Assembly (NCBI RefSeq): GCF_009760915.1
Contig: NZ_VIDQ01000033.1
Coordinates: 1 to 64,000 of the forward strand
Length of the DNA stretch: 64,000 nt
From: Azohydromonas aeria
GTDB taxonomy: Bacteria; Pseudomonadota; Gammaproteobacteria; Burkholderiales; Burkholderiaceae_C
Direction: 5' to 3'
This document shows positions 43,405 through 58,483 of the stretch, one piece after another (the first letter of the stretch is position 1; the number at the start of each line of letters is the position of its first letter). Both the position numbers and the translations under genes were made by a program. The notes below the pieces were generated by a model, which did no database searches, was not told the DNA's origin, and saw only the letters and a list, made by a program, of their open reading frames with translations.

Positions 43405-44808
43405 ATGGCCCTGCCCGAATCCACCTTGCCCGGTGGGCGCATCGTCGCGCCCATCGCACCCAACCCGGAGACCGCCATGCCCGACCCTGCCGCCGTGGGC
43501 TCCAACCGCTCGCTGGTGGAGCGGCTGTTCAAGCTGCGCGAGCACGGCACGACCGTGCGCACCGAGATCGTGGCCGGGCTGACCACCTTCCTGACGATGG
43601 CCTACATCGTCTTCGTCAACCCGACCATCCTGGCCGACGCCGGCATGCCGCGCGAGGCGGTGTTCGTTGCCACCTGCCTGATTGCCGCGCTGGGCACGCT
43701 GGTCATGGGGCTGCTGGCCAACTACCCGATCGCCCTGGCGCCCGGCATGGGCCTCAACGCCTACTTCGCCTACGTGGTGGTGCAGGGCATGGGCTACCCG
43801 TGGCAGGTGGCGCTGGGCGCGGTCTTCATCTCCGGCTGCCTGTTCCTGGCGGTGACGGTGCTGCGGCTGCGCGAGTACATCATTCGCGGCATACCGCACT
43901 CGCTGCGCGTGGCGATCACGGTGGGCATCGGCATGTTCCTGGCGCTGATCGCGCTCAAGAGCGCGGGCATCGTCGCGCCGAGCAAGGCCACCTTCGTGAC
44001 GCTGGGCGACGTGCACCAGGCGCCGGTGGTGCTGGCCGTGATCGGCTTCGTGCTGATCGTGGTGCTGGACCAGTTCCGCATCCGCGGCGCGATCCTGTGG
44101 GGCATCGTGGCGGTGACGCTGCTGAGCTTCTTCTTCGCCGGCAACCGCTTTCAGGGCGTGTTCTCGGCGCCGCCCTCGATCGAGCCGACCTTCCTGCAGC
44201 TCGACATCTCCGGCGCGCTGGCCGCGGGCGTGCTCAACGTGGTGCTGGTGTTCTTCCTGGTCGAGCTCTTCGACGCCACCGGCACGCTCATGGGCGTGGC
44301 CAAGCGCGCCGGGCTGCTCAAGGAAGGGAAGATGGACCGCATGAACAAGGCGCTGCTGGCCGACAGCGGCGCGATCTTCGCCGGCTCGATGCTGGGCACC
44401 TCCAGCACCACGGCCTACATCGAGAGCGCCACGGGCGTGCAGGCCGGCGGGCGCACGGGCCTCACGGCGGTGACGGTGGCGGTGCTGTTCCTGGCCTGCC
44501 TGTTCATCGCGCCGTTGGCCGGCGCGGTGCCGGCCTACGCCACTGCGCCGGCGCTGTTCTTCGTGGCCTGCCTGATGCTGCGCGAGCTCACCGAGCTGAA
44601 CTGGGACGACAGCACCGAGGTCATCCCGGCCGCGGTGACGGCGCTGGCCATGCCCTTCACCTACTCCATCGCCAACGGCCTGGCCTTCGGCTTCATCACC
44701 TACGCGCTGCTCAAGCTGCTCACGGGGCAGGCGAAGCAGGTGCACTTCATGAGCTGGCTGATCGCGGCGGTGTTCCTGTTCAAGTTCGTGTGGGTGGGGG
44801 GGCATTGA
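43405..44808 (+). CDS. AzgA-like purine (hypoxanthine/guanine/adenine) permease, NCS2 superfamily
   Basis: This 467-residue membrane protein starts at an ATG preceded by AAGGAGA. About 12-14 hydrophobic segments are seen from residue about 60. Family landmarks are RTEIVAGLTTFLTMAYIVFV, NPTILADAGMP, PGMGLNAYFAYVV, FFLVELFDATGTLMGVAKRA and GAIFAGSMLGTSSTTAYIES. This is the AzgA/PbuG/GhxP group of proton-linked purine base permeases. With guaD and xdhABC next to it, the natural substrates are probably guanine or hypoxanthine. The N-terminal tail of about 40 residues is longer than usual. Confidence 0.92.
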   Translation: MALPESTLPGGRIVAPIAPNPETAMPDPAAVGSNRSLVERLFKLREHGTTVRTEIVAGLTTFLTMAYIVFVNPTILADAGMPREAVFVATCLIAALGTLVMGLLANYPIALAPGMGLNAYFAYVVVQGMGYPWQVALGAVFISGCLFLAVTVLRLREYIIRGIPHSLRVAITVGIGMFLALIALKSAGIVAPSKATFVTLGDVHQAPVVLAVIGFVLIVVLDQFRIRGAILWGIVAVTLLSFFFAGNRFQGVFSAPPSIEPTFLQLDISGALAAGVLNVVLVFFLVELFDATGTLMGVAKRAGLLKEGKMDRMNKALLADSGAIFAGSMLGTSSTTAYIESATGVQAGGRTGLTAVTVAVLFLACLFIAPLAGAVPAYATAPALFFVACLMLRELTELNWDDSTEVIPAAVTALAMPFTYSIANGLAFGFITYALLKLLTGQAKQVHFMSWLIAAVFLFKFVWVGGH

Positions 44809-44830
44809 GAGGGGGAAGGACCGCGTCTGC

Positions 44831-45259
44831 CTACCGCCTCAACAGCACGCTCACCCCCGCCGGCACCTCGCCGGCATCGATGTAGCCGATGGCGCCGGGG
44901 GTGCGCCGCACGTAGTCCACCACCGCCGCGCTGCCGGCGAGCTCGCGCGGCGGCGCCCCCTTGCCGATGTAGCGGCGCACCGTCCAGTACGCCTCGTACT
45001 CGTCCTCGGACTGCTGCAGCACCGCGGCCAGGAAGCGCCGGCGCAGCGGGTGTCCGGCCTCCAGGTTCACCGGGCGCAGCGCCTGGCCGTCGAGCTCGAT
45101 GGTGCGCCCGGTGTAGATGCGCTTGAGCGTCTCGGCATCCAGGCTGCGCGCCGCGACGTGGCCGATGACGGCCACGCCCTCGTCGGCAGCCCCCGTGGGC
45201 GCGCCGGCCGCGCCCAGCAGCGGCGCCAGCATCCAGGCGATGAAGGTCCTGCGCTTCAT
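44831..45259 (-). CDS. Small PstS-like periplasmic substrate-binding protein
   Basis: This 142-residue protein has a twin-arginine-like or Sec signal (MKRRTFIAWMLAPLLGAAGA) and a short PBP-like domain: VAVIGHVAARSLDAETLKRI, YTGRTIELDGQALRPVNLEA and VRRTPGAIGYIDAGE, the last resembling the end of phosphate-binding proteins. It is only about half the size of PstS, so it is a single-lobe or degenerate binding domain. It is the last gene of a four-gene operon after a hybrid kinase, an HD-GYP regulator and an outer-membrane protein, where it probably serves as a sensor input and not in transport. Confidence 0.75.
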   Translation of the reverse strand: MKRRTFIAWMLAPLLGAAGAPTGAADEGVAVIGHVAARSLDAETLKRIYTGRTIELDGQALRPVNLEAGHPLRRRFLAAVLQQSEDEYEAYWTVRRYIGKGAPPRELAGSAAVVDYVRRTPGAIGYIDAGEVPAGVSVLLRR

Positions 45260-45266
45260 GGCCGGC

Positions 45267-46634
45267 TCAGAAGGCAAAGCTGTAGCTCATCGACAGCACG
45301 TTCACGCCGCGCGGCCGCAGCAGCGGCTCGCCCGCGGGCGTGTCGATGAACTGCGAGCCGTGCGCGCGCACGTGCAGCCACTCGGCCTTGAGCCTGCTGT
45401 GAGGCGTGAGCGCATACGACGCGCCCAGCGCCAGCGAGCGCTGGTCGATCAGCGGGATCGTGTCCGCCCGGGCGCGCATCGAGGCATTGAGCAGCGCCGC
45501 GCCCGGCACCGTGGCCGGCACGGTGGTGCTCTCCAGCCGCCGCACCCAGTCGCGCGGGCCATGGGCCGCGCGGATGGCCGCGACGCTGGCGTAGGCGGTG
45601 AGCGCCGACCAGCTGCGGTAGGCCGTGACGTAGCCCGAGGTGAAGGCCAACCCGGCTTTCAGCTCGCGCGGCACCACGTGCAGCAGCTCCGCCGCCATGC
45701 GCCAGTTCCCACCGAGCCGGGCCTCGCCGCCCACGGTCAGGGCCAGGTTGTTGCTGGCGCCCACCTCCGTCACGCCCGGCCCGGGCAGGCCGTTGCTGGT
45801 CTGCCAGTAGCCCACCCCCGGCGCCAGCTCGGCCCAGCTCGGCCGCACCATCAGGGCGCTGCCCTCGGTGCTGCGCACGCGGGTGTGGTGCACGCCGGCG
45901 CGCGCGGTGAGGTCGGCGCCGCGCCAGGTCAGCACCGCGCCCTGCACCGTGATTTCCAGGTCGTTGAAGCGCACGCCCGCGGGCAGGGCGCCGGGGATGC
46001 CCTCGCGCAGCCAGACGCGGTTGCGGTTCTGCAGCGGCGAGCTGCCGCGGTAGAGGTCCAGGCTCAGCTCGCCGGCGTCCAGGCTCCAGTTGCGCGTCAC
46101 GTGCGCGCCGGTGAAGTCATTGGCCGGCAGCAGCTGGTACACCTCGGCCGGCACGCGCGCCTCGTCGTAGGTCTGGCCCACGTCGAGCTGCTCCGAGCGC
46201 AGCATGAAGGGCACGCGCAGCTTGCCCGCGCGCAGCAGCCAGTCGTTGCCGGGCCGCCAGGCGGCGAAGGCCCAGGCCGCGGTCAGGTGCCACTCCTTGT
46301 CGCTGCGCGAGGCCGGGGCCAGCCGCGGCTGCAGCGTCGCCGACCACTGCGGCGTGAGCTGCAGGTCGAGCTGCGCGCCCAGCACCGAGTCGCGCCGGAA
46401 GGTGCCGCCATCGTCGATGTAGCGCTGGTAGCGCCAGGGCCGGTCCGACACGGCGTAGCCCGCCGTGCCGAAGGCCGACCACGACAGCGCCGGGCCGTCG
46501 TCGGTGGCGTCGGTGCCGTCCGCGGGCACGCCCTGCGCCAGGCAGCCACCGGCCGCGGCCAGGGCCAGGGCCAGCGCGGCTGACGCGCCGCGCAGGCGCC
46601 GCTTTGCCGCCGGGAGGCGGTGCCATCGGTTCAC
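45267..46634 (-). CDS. Outer-membrane beta-barrel (porin-like) protein
   Basis: This 455-residue protein has a signal peptide ending near GGCLAQG (residue about 34). The mature part consists of alternating amphipathic strands and ends in the Tyr-Ser-Phe-Ala-Phe type signal (MSYSFAF) that targets the outer membrane through the BAM complex. No named porin family is certain; the layout resembles OprP-like or maltoporin-sized barrels. It lies seven bases upstream of the small PstS-like gene and 13 bases after the HD-GYP gene, so it belongs to the sensory operon. A role in presenting a ligand to the periplasmic protein or kinase is inference. Confidence 0.8.
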   Translation of the reverse strand: MNRWHRLPAAKRRLRGASAALALALAAAGGCLAQGVPADGTDATDDGPALSWSAFGTAGYAVSDRPWRYQRYIDDGGTFRRDSVLGAQLDLQLTPQWSATLQPRLAPASRSDKEWHLTAAWAFAAWRPGNDWLLRAGKLRVPFMLRSEQLDVGQTYDEARVPAEVYQLLPANDFTGAHVTRNWSLDAGELSLDLYRGSSPLQNRNRVWLREGIPGALPAGVRFNDLEITVQGAVLTWRGADLTARAGVHHTRVRSTEGSALMVRPSWAELAPGVGYWQTSNGLPGPGVTEVGASNNLALTVGGEARLGGNWRMAAELLHVVPRELKAGLAFTSGYVTAYRSWSALTAYASVAAIRAAHGPRDWVRRLESTTVPATVPGAALLNASMRARADTIPLIDQRSLALGASYALTPHSRLKAEWLHVRAHGSQFIDTPAGEPLLRPRGVNVLSMSYSFAF

Positions 46635-46647
46635 AGTGTCGAATCCT

Positions 46648-47777
46648 TCAGTCGCGCCAGGTGCTGGCGATGTCGATGAAGCGCTGCTCGCAGGCCTCCA
46701 GCGCCGCGACCATCTGCGGGTCGAAGTGGCCGCCCGCGCCCTCGCGCACGATGGCCATCGCCTTCTCGTGCGGAAACGGCTCCTTGTACGGGCGGCGCGT
46801 GGTCAGCGCGTCGTAGACGTCGGCCACGGCCATGAGCCGCGCGGCAAACGGGATGTCTCGCCCGGCCAGGCGGTCCGGGTAGCCGCTGCCGTCCCAGCGC
46901 TCGTGGTGGTGGCGGGCGATCTGCTTGGCATAGCCCAGGAATTCGGAGTCGCCGCCGCCCATGCGCTGCCCGGCGCGCTCGAGCATGCGCCAGCCGTGCA
47001 TGGCATGCGTCTTCATCACGTCGAAGGCCTCGGCGTCGAGCTTGCCGGGCTTGAGCAGGATCTGGTCGGGAATGGCGACCTTGCCGATGTCGTGCAGCGG
47101 CGCGGACTTGACCATGAGCTCGATGGCCGCGTCATTGAGCGCGTGCGCCGCGGGGCAGTCGCCGGGGTGCTCGCGCAGGTACTCGGCCAGCACGCGCACG
47201 TACTCCTGGGTGCGCTTGATGTGGTTGCCGGTGTCCTCGTCGCGGAACTCGGCCATCGACACCATCACGTGCAGCGTGGCGTCGCGCAGCCGCTGCACCT
47301 GGCTCAGCCGCTCTTCGAGCTGCGCCTGCAGCCCGGCGTTGCGGCTGCGCAGCGAGTCGCGCCAGGCCTTAAGCTGCAGGTGCGTGCGCACCCGCGCGCG
47401 CACGATCGGCGGGCTCACCGGCTTGTGGATGAAGTCGGCCGCGCCGGCCTCGAAGCCCTGCGCCTCGGCCTCGGGCTGGTTCATCGCGGAGACGAAGATC
47501 ACCGGCACGTCGCGCAGGGCCGCCTCGGCCTGCAGCCGGCGGCACACCTCGAAGCCGTCCATGCCCGGCATCATCAGGTCCAGCAGCACCAGGTCCGGCG
47601 GCTCGCGCTGCGCCAGGGCCAGGGCCCGGGGGCCGCTGGTGGCGAGCTTGACGCGGTGCTCGCCTTCGAGCAGTCCGGCCAGCAGCCTGAGGTTGTCGGC
47701 GTTGTCGTCCACCACCAGCACGGTGGCGCGCGCCGGCGGCGGGGGTGGCGCGAACAGCGCGGCGGGCTCGTTCATGT

Positions 47778-47781
<4 letters not shown>
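46648..47781 (-). CDS. HD-GYP response regulator (c-di-GMP phosphodiesterase)
   Basis: This 377-residue protein has a REC domain (residues about 20-135) with the phospho-acceptor Asp68 in [14 protein letters not shown] linker helix follows, then an HD-GYP domain (about 165-370) with the full metal site: HH/ED residues in [25 protein letters not shown] (His230/Asp231), [23 protein letters not shown] (GYP at 300-302) and [14 protein letters not shown]. All catalytic motifs look intact, so it should degrade c-di-GMP when phosphorylated. It overlaps the upstream hybrid kinase by ATGA; the kinase is its obvious partner. Confidence 0.93.
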
Positions 47782-50648
<2,867 letters not shown>

Positions 50649-51011
50649 GGTCAGGCGGCTCAAGAGGCTGAAAGGCAAGGTGGGCCAGGGACGCGGCAGC
50701 GCAGCCGGGAACGGCAAGACCGGGCTATCGACTTCTTCGCGCCGCTGCTGGAGTGGCGCGAGCGGTCGGATTGCACGCAGGACGCCGATGGCTGGCATCG
50801 CCCGCGAGGCGCGCTTCGGGCGTCGCGCAGGGCTGCGCCGCCGCGGCGGCGGCCCGGCATGGAAGCTGCACTTGATTACAGCCCGGAGGTGGGGCGGATG
50901 TGTGTCCGCACCGTGTCACGCACCGCGCCGGTGCGGGCGAGGCCCGCGGGCCATAGCACAATCACGACTTTTGCCGGCGCGCCAGCCGGCATCCGAGGGA
51001 GTTCAGCGTCC
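50649..51011. other. Divergent region between the hybrid kinase and nucleoside ABC transporter genes
   Basis: This 363-base gap must hold promoters for both units. A hairpin TGCCGGC / GCCGGCA (50973-50992) lies just before the ribosome site GAGGGAG of the ABC gene. Long frames crossing here are shadows. No riboswitch or operator is recognised with confidence. Confidence 0.4.
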
Positions 51012-52550
<1,539 letters not shown>

Positions 52551-52569
52551 CCCTTTCCAAGAAATTCCC

Positions 52570-53679
52570 ATGCTGAAACTCGAAGCCCGGCCGCAGCCGT
52601 CCGGCCTCATGTCCTGGCTGTCGCCGCTGCTGGCGCTGGCCCTCACGGTGCTCGTGGGCATCGGCCTGTTCATGCTGCTGGGCAAGGACCCGGTGCGCGG
52701 GCTGCAGGTCTTCTTCGTCGAGCCGGTCAAGGACGCGCGCGCCTGGGCCGAGCTCAGCATCAAGGCCGTGCCGCTGGTGCTCATCGCGCTGGGCCTGGCG
52801 GTGTGTTTCAGATCCAACGTCTGGAACATCGGCGCCGAAGGCCAGTTCATCCTGGGCGCCCTGGGCGGGGGCTGGGTTGCCATGCAGGCGGGGCCGGGCA
52901 GCAGCGGCTGGATCGTCGTGCCGATCCTGCTGGCCGGCGTGCTCGGCGGCATGTTCTGGGCCGGCATCACGGCGCTGCTGCGCGACCGCTTCAATGCGAA
53001 TGAAATCCTGGTCAGCCTGATGCTGGTGTACGTGGCCGAGCTGCTGCTGGGCTACCTGGTGTACGGCCCCTGGAAGGACCCGCAGGGCTTCAACTTCCCG
53101 CAGACCGTCACCTTTGCGGCCGCAACCAAGCTGCCGCGGCTCATGGAAGGGCTGCGCGCCAACATCGGCGTGCTCATCGCGCTTGCCGCGGTGGTGCTGG
53201 CGTGGCTGTTCATGTTCCGCACCTACGCCGGCTACCGGCTGCAGGTCGGCGGCCTGGCGCCGCTGGCCGCGCGCTACGCGGGCTTCTCCTCGCGCAGCGC
53301 GCTGTGGACGGCGCTGCTGATCTCCGGCGGCGCGGCCGGGCTGGCCGGCGCGCTGGAGGCGGTGGGGCCGCTGGGCCAGCTCACGCCGCACGTGCCCGCG
53401 GGCTATGGCTTCGCCGCGATCATCGTCGCCTTCGTCGGGCGGCTGCACCCGGGCGGCATCACGCTGTCCGCCATCCTGATGAGCATGTTCTTCATCGGCG
53501 GGGAACTGGCGCAGTCGCGCCTGGGCCTGCCCAAGTCCATCACCGGCGTGTTCCAGGGCCTGCTGCTGTTCAGCCTGCTGGCCTGCGACACGCTCATCCA
53601 CTACCGGCTGCGCTGGCAGCGCAGTGCGCGCGCCGCCGCGCAGGCCACCGCGGCCCAGCCCGTGGAAAGGAAGGCCTGA
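52570..53679 (+). CDS. Nucleoside ABC transporter permease 1 (YufP-like)
   Basis: This 369-residue membrane protein has about nine hydrophobic segments. NVWNIGAEGQFILGALGGGW is the BPD_transp_2 family signature, and FNANEILVSLMLVYVAELLL and LTPHVPAGYGFAAIIVAFVG fit the guanosine/nucleoside permease subgroup. It forms a heterodimer with the next gene product. It begins 19 bases after the ATPase gene and ends one base before permease 2. Confidence 0.92.
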   Translation: MLKLEARPQPSGLMSWLSPLLALALTVLVGIGLFMLLGKDPVRGLQVFFVEPVKDARAWAELSIKAVPLVLIALGLAVCFRSNVWNIGAEGQFILGALGGGWVAMQAGPGSSGWIVVPILLAGVLGGMFWAGITALLRDRFNANEILVSLMLVYVAELLLGYLVYGPWKDPQGFNFPQTVTFAAATKLPRLMEGLRANIGVLIALAAVVLAWLFMFRTYAGYRLQVGGLAPLAARYAGFSSRSALWTALLISGGAAGLAGALEAVGPLGQLTPHVPAGYGFAAIIVAFVGRLHPGGITLSAILMSMFFIGGELAQSRLGLPKSITGVFQGLLLFSLLACDTLIHYRLRWQRSARAAAQATAAQPVERKA

Positions 53680-53680
53680 G

Positions 53681-54601
53681 ATGGACGCGCTTGCCCTGCT
53701 GCTGGCCGCCACGCTCAATGCCGGCACCGTGCTGGCGATCGCGGCCCTGGGCCTGCTGATCAACGAGCGCGCCGGCATCCTCAACCTCGGCGCCGAAGGG
53801 ATGATGCTGGTGGCCGCCATCGCCGGCTTCGCCACCGCCGTGCACACCGGCTCCGACACGCTGGCCTTCGCCGCCGGCGCCGCCGCGGGCGCGCTGCTGG
53901 CCGCGGCCTTCGGCGCGCTGGTGATCTGGCTCAACACCAACCAGTACGCCACCGGCCTGGCGCTGAGCCTGTTCGGCGCGGGCTTCTCGGCCTTCGTGGG
54001 CATCCGCTACACCCAGGAGAAGCTGCCCGAGCGGATGCGCTTCGAGATCCCGGGCCTGGCCGACATTCCCTTCGTCGGGCCCGCGCTCTTCAAGCAGCAC
54101 CCGGTGGTGTATCTCGCCATCGCGCTGGCGGTGGGCCTGAGCTGGTTCCTGTACCGCTCGCGCGCCGGGCTGGTGCTGCGCGCGGTGGGCGAGTCGCCGG
54201 AGTCGGCGCACGCGCTGGGCTACCCGGTGCGGCGCATCCGCCTGGCGGCCGTGATGGCCGGCGGCGCGCTGTGCGGGCTCGCGGGCGCCTACGTCTCGGT
54301 GATCTACACGCCGCTGTGGGTGGAGGGGATGATCGCCGGCAAGGGCTGGATCGCCCTGGCGCTGACGACCTTCGCCACCTGGCGCCCGGCGCGCGTGCTG
54401 CTGGGCGCGTACCTGTTCGGCGGCGTGACGATGCTGCAGTTCCACCTCCAGGGCGAGGGCGTCGAGATCGCCAGCCAGCTGCTGACCATGCTGCCCTACC
54501 TGGCCACGGTGCTGGTGCTGGTGCTGATCTCGCGCAATCCCACCTGGATCCGCACCAACATGCCGGCCTCGCTGGGCAAGCCCTTCTTCCCCGGGTCGTG
54601 A
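53681..54601 (+). CDS. Nucleoside ABC transporter permease 2 (YufQ-like)
   Basis: This 306-residue permease has eight or nine membrane segments. Signatures are LINERAGILNLGAEGMMLVA and VTMLQFHLQGEGVEIASQLL, and the coupling region EALGYP-like sequence is here ESPESAHALGYPVRRIR. It pairs with permease 1 to form the channel. GGAAAGGAAGG is a good ribosome site. The gene order ATPase, permease, permease, BmpA matches nucleoside importers of other bacteria with the binding protein last. Confidence 0.92.
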   Translation: MDALALLLAATLNAGTVLAIAALGLLINERAGILNLGAEGMMLVAAIAGFATAVHTGSDTLAFAAGAAAGALLAAAFGALVIWLNTNQYATGLALSLFGAGFSAFVGIRYTQEKLPERMRFEIPGLADIPFVGPALFKQHPVVYLAIALAVGLSWFLYRSRAGLVLRAVGESPESAHALGYPVRRIRLAAVMAGGALCGLAGAYVSVIYTPLWVEGMIAGKGWIALALTTFATWRPARVLLGAYLFGGVTMLQFHLQGEGVEIASQLLTMLPYLATVLVLVLISRNPTWIRTNMPASLGKPFFPGS

Positions 54602-54674
54602 TGCCGCGCCGGCACCGCGCCTCCGATCCCTCGATTCCCCCACCTCGCCAAACACAAGAGAGAGGATGTTCCCC

Positions 54675-55841
54675 ATGACGATTTCCAAGCGATCGCTGCT
54701 CCGCCTCACGGGCTGGGCCTCGCTGGCGGCCACCGCGGCGCTGGTGGGCTGCGGCAAGAAGGAAGAGGCCGCGCCCGCGGCGGCTTCCGCCTCGGCCGCG
54801 GCCAGCGCGCCGGCCGCCGCCGCCAAGCCCGAGCCGCTCAAGGTGGCCTTCGCCTACGTCGGCCCGGTGGGCGACGCCGGCTGGACCTATGCCCACGACC
54901 GCGCGCGGCTGGAAGTGCAGAAGGAGTTCGGCGACCGCATCGTCACCAGCTTCGTCGAGAACGTGCCCGAGGCCGCGGATGCCGAGCGCGTGATCCGCGA
55001 CATGGTCGGCCAGGGCAACAAGCTCGTCTTCGGCACCACGTTCGGCTACATGGAGCAGATGCTCAAGGTCGCCGCCGACTCGCCGGACGTGAAGTTCGAG
55101 CATGCCACCGGCTACAAGAGCGCCGAGAACATGCGCACCTACGACAGCCGCACCTACGAGGGCGCCTACATGGCCGGCGTGATCGCCGGCAAGATGACCA
55201 AGAGCAACACGCTGGGCGTGGTGGCCTCCATTCCCATCCCCGAGGTCATCCGCAACATCAACACCTTCACCCTGGGCGCGCAGTCGGTGAACCCCAAGGT
55301 CAAGACCAGGGTGGTGTGGGTCAACAAGTGGTTCGATCCGCCCAAGGAAGGCGAGGCCGCGCAGAGCCTGATCAACCAGGGCGCCGACGTGCTGATGCAG
55401 AACACCGACTCCTCGGCCGTGCTGCAGACCGCCGAGAAGGCCGGCAAGTTCGGCTTCGGCTGGGACTCCGACATGAGCAAGTTCGGCCCGACCGCGCACC
55501 TGGGCTCGGCCGTCATCAACTGGGCGCCGTACTACAAGAAGGCCGTGGGCGAGGCACTGGACGGCACCTGGAAGACCGGTCCCAACACCTGGTGGGGCGT
55601 CAAGGAAGGCGCCATCGACCTGGTGGGCGTGCCCGACAAGGTGCCCGCCGACGCCCGCGAGGCGGTGGAGAAGATCCGCGCCGGCCTCAAGGACGGCAGC
55701 TTCGCCATCTGGAAGGGCCCCATCGCCGGCCAGGACGGCAAGACGCTGCTCAAGGAAGGCGAGACCGCCGACGACGAGTTCCTGCACAAGATCAACTTCT
55801 ACGTGAAGGGCGTCGAGGGCAAGCTGCCCAACGCCAAGTAA
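54675..55841 (+). CDS. BmpA-family nucleoside-binding lipoprotein
   Basis: This 388-residue protein has the lipobox ALVGC, so Cys at about residue 26 is the lipid anchor. A Lys/Glu/Ala-rich linker leads to the basic-membrane-protein domain: KVAFAYVGPVGDAGWTYAHD, GYMEQMLKVA, YEGAYMAGVIAGKMTKSNT, VLMQNTDSSAVLQTAEKAGK and VINWAPYYKKAVGEAL. The family binds purine nucleosides and, in some cases, purine bases outside the inner membrane. The start was set at the ATG that leaves the usual distance to AGAGG; an ATG nine bases earlier is possible. Confidence 0.93.
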   Translation: MTISKRSLLRLTGWASLAATAALVGCGKKEEAAPAAASASAAASAPAAAAKPEPLKVAFAYVGPVGDAGWTYAHDRARLEVQKEFGDRIVTSFVENVPEAADAERVIRDMVGQGNKLVFGTTFGYMEQMLKVAADSPDVKFEHATGYKSAENMRTYDSRTYEGAYMAGVIAGKMTKSNTLGVVASIPIPEVIRNINTFTLGAQSVNPKVKTRVVWVNKWFDPPKEGEAAQSLINQGADVLMQNTDSSAVLQTAEKAGKFGFGWDSDMSKFGPTAHLGSAVINWAPYYKKAVGEALDGTWKTGPNTWWGVKEGAIDLVGVPDKVPADAREAVEKIRAGLKDGSFAIWKGPIAGQDGKTLLKEGETADDEFLHKINFYVKGVEGKLPNAK

Positions 55842-55885
55842 GCGCACCGCGCGCGGGGCCGCGCGCGCTGCCCCGCCGCTTCAGC

Positions 55886-55921
55886 AGCCACCGCAGCCGT
55901 GAAGGCGCGGTGGCTTTTTTT
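55886..55921 (+). terminator. Rho-independent terminator of the nucleoside transporter operon
   Basis: AGCCACCGC / GCGGTGGCT is followed by a run of T residues. It closes the four-gene ABC operon. The remaining gap up to 56227 holds no supported gene. Confidence 0.88.
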
Positions 55922-56227
55922 CGTGTCAGCGTGGCTCCGGGCGTGACAGGTGGTGAGACCGTGTGAACGCCATGCCGTTGCGCGAGCAAGCATTTGTTGC
56001 ATTGCCGGACACCGGCTTGCGCAGCGCCCCATCCACGGCGGCAAGCGCCGCACCTAGAGTCCCCAGCGGTTGCGGCGGCAGGGGCCCTTCGAGAGCACGG
56101 GCCGTTCGCCGCGCAACGGATTCCCGCGGTCATCGGCCCGCCAGCCACGGTGCCCGGCCGGACGGTGCCCTGGGCGGCGGCCGCGGGACTGGGCTTCGTG
56201 TCCGGCCAAGCTGTCGAGGGGACAACC

Positions 56228-57040
56228 ATGCAAGGCAACATCCTTCGCCGTGCCGCCGCCGCCGCCGCGCTGCTGCTGCTGGGCGCCGCCGGCGCGCAGG
56301 CGCATCCCGACAACGACCGCGGCCCGGGCAACGGCTGCCGCGCGTTGCCGGGCTGGCATCAGCTCAAGAGCGCGCTGCAGCGGGCCGTGGCGGACGAGAG
56401 CAGCGGTCTGGACCTGCAGATGTGGGCCACGCTGGTGGACCGCGACGGCGTGGTGTGCGCCGTGGCCTTCTCCGGCGCCGACCGCGGCGCGCAGTGGCCG
56501 GGCAGCCGCGTGATCTCGGCGCAAAAGGCCAACGCCGCCAACGCCTTCAGCCTGCAGGGCGGGGCCGGCACGCCCAAGTTCCCCAACGGCCTGGCGCTGT
56601 CCACCGCCAACCTCTACGCCGCCGTGCAGCCTGGCGGCAGCCTGTTCGGCCTGCCGCACACCAACCCGGTGGACACCGACACCGCCTACGGCGGCAACCC
56701 GGCAAACCATGGCCAGTCCAACGACTACATGGTGGGCCGGCGCATCGGCGGCGTGAACGTGTTCGGCGGCGGCGTGGCGCTCTACAACTCGTCGCGCAAG
56801 ATCGTCGGCGGCCTGGGCGTCAGCGGCGACACCTCCTGCGCCGACCACATGATCGGCTGGCGGCTGCGCCGCTACCTGGACCTCGACTTCCTGGGCGGCC
56901 TGTTCCCCGTTTCCGGCGATCCGCAGCGGCCCGACAACATCGTCTTCGACATCGGGGCCAACGGCGTCAGCGCCGGCGGCTTCGGGCACCCGACCTGCCT
57001 CTTCACCGGCTCGCCCGGCGTGCTGCCGCCGGTGCGCTGA
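56228..57040 (+). CDS. Exported GlcG/HbpS-like (DUF336) protein
   Basis: This 270-residue protein has a signal peptide ending at AGAQAHP (residue about 22). The mature domain has ALQRAVADESSGLDLQMWAT, LVDRDGVVCAVAFSG, VISAQKANAANAFSL and IVGGLGVSGDTSCADHMIGW, which match the heme-degrading HbpS/GlcG family (PF03928). Some relatives bind heme or glycolate. The inserted sequence from about residue 110 to 160 (AVQPGGSLFGLPHTNPVDTD) is longer than in cytoplasmic GlcG. It lies between the ABC transporter and the deaminase genes on the same strand, but a role in purine use is not evident. Confidence 0.75.
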   Translation: MQGNILRRAAAAAALLLLGAAGAQAHPDNDRGPGNGCRALPGWHQLKSALQRAVADESSGLDLQMWATLVDRDGVVCAVAFSGADRGAQWPGSRVISAQKANAANAFSLQGGAGTPKFPNGLALSTANLYAAVQPGGSLFGLPHTNPVDTDTAYGGNPANHGQSNDYMVGRRIGGVNVFGGGVALYNSSRKIVGGLGVSGDTSCADHMIGWRLRRYLDLDFLGGLFPVSGDPQRPDNIVFDIGANGVSAGGFGHPTCLFTGSPGVLPPVR

Positions 57041-58198
<1,158 letters not shown>

Positions 58199-58219
58199 GC
58201 CTGCGCGCACCCCCCCACG

Positions 58220-58254
58220 AAGCGGTGGGCTCCCCCGTCATGGGGCCACCGCTT
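58220..58254 (+). terminator. Hairpin after the deaminase gene
   Basis: AAGCGGTGG / CCACCGCTT, a 9-bp stem, lies 22 bases after the stop. The following TTTTTTT comes about 18 bases later, so the terminator role is likely but not certain. Confidence 0.55.
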
Positions 58255-58483
58255 CCCCCCGCGGGGTGATGGATTTTTTTCCCGCGGATACGGGCTTTTT
58301 CACTCATTCAGGGTTGCCGCCGTCCCTTCTGGCGGCAAAGGCTTGCGCCCATACTGGCCCGAGACAGGCAGCTCGACTGCCCGCAGGAAGGCTGAAGGGG
58401 ATGCGGTCCGAGGTCCGATTCCGGCACCTGCCTCCGGCACCCGCTCTCGGCACAGCCTCCGCAAGACTTTCCCTGGAGGTGAC

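Noticed and set aside
58448-58463. A -24/-12-like sequence before the PEP-CTERM protease
   Set aside because: The spacing fits sigma-54, but transcription would begin almost at the ribosome site, so I did not list it as a promoter.
58300-58480. Possible c-di-GMP riboswitch before the protease
   Set aside because: Some GGCAAAG/GCGCCC segments looked suggestive, but the conserved GEMM core order is missing.
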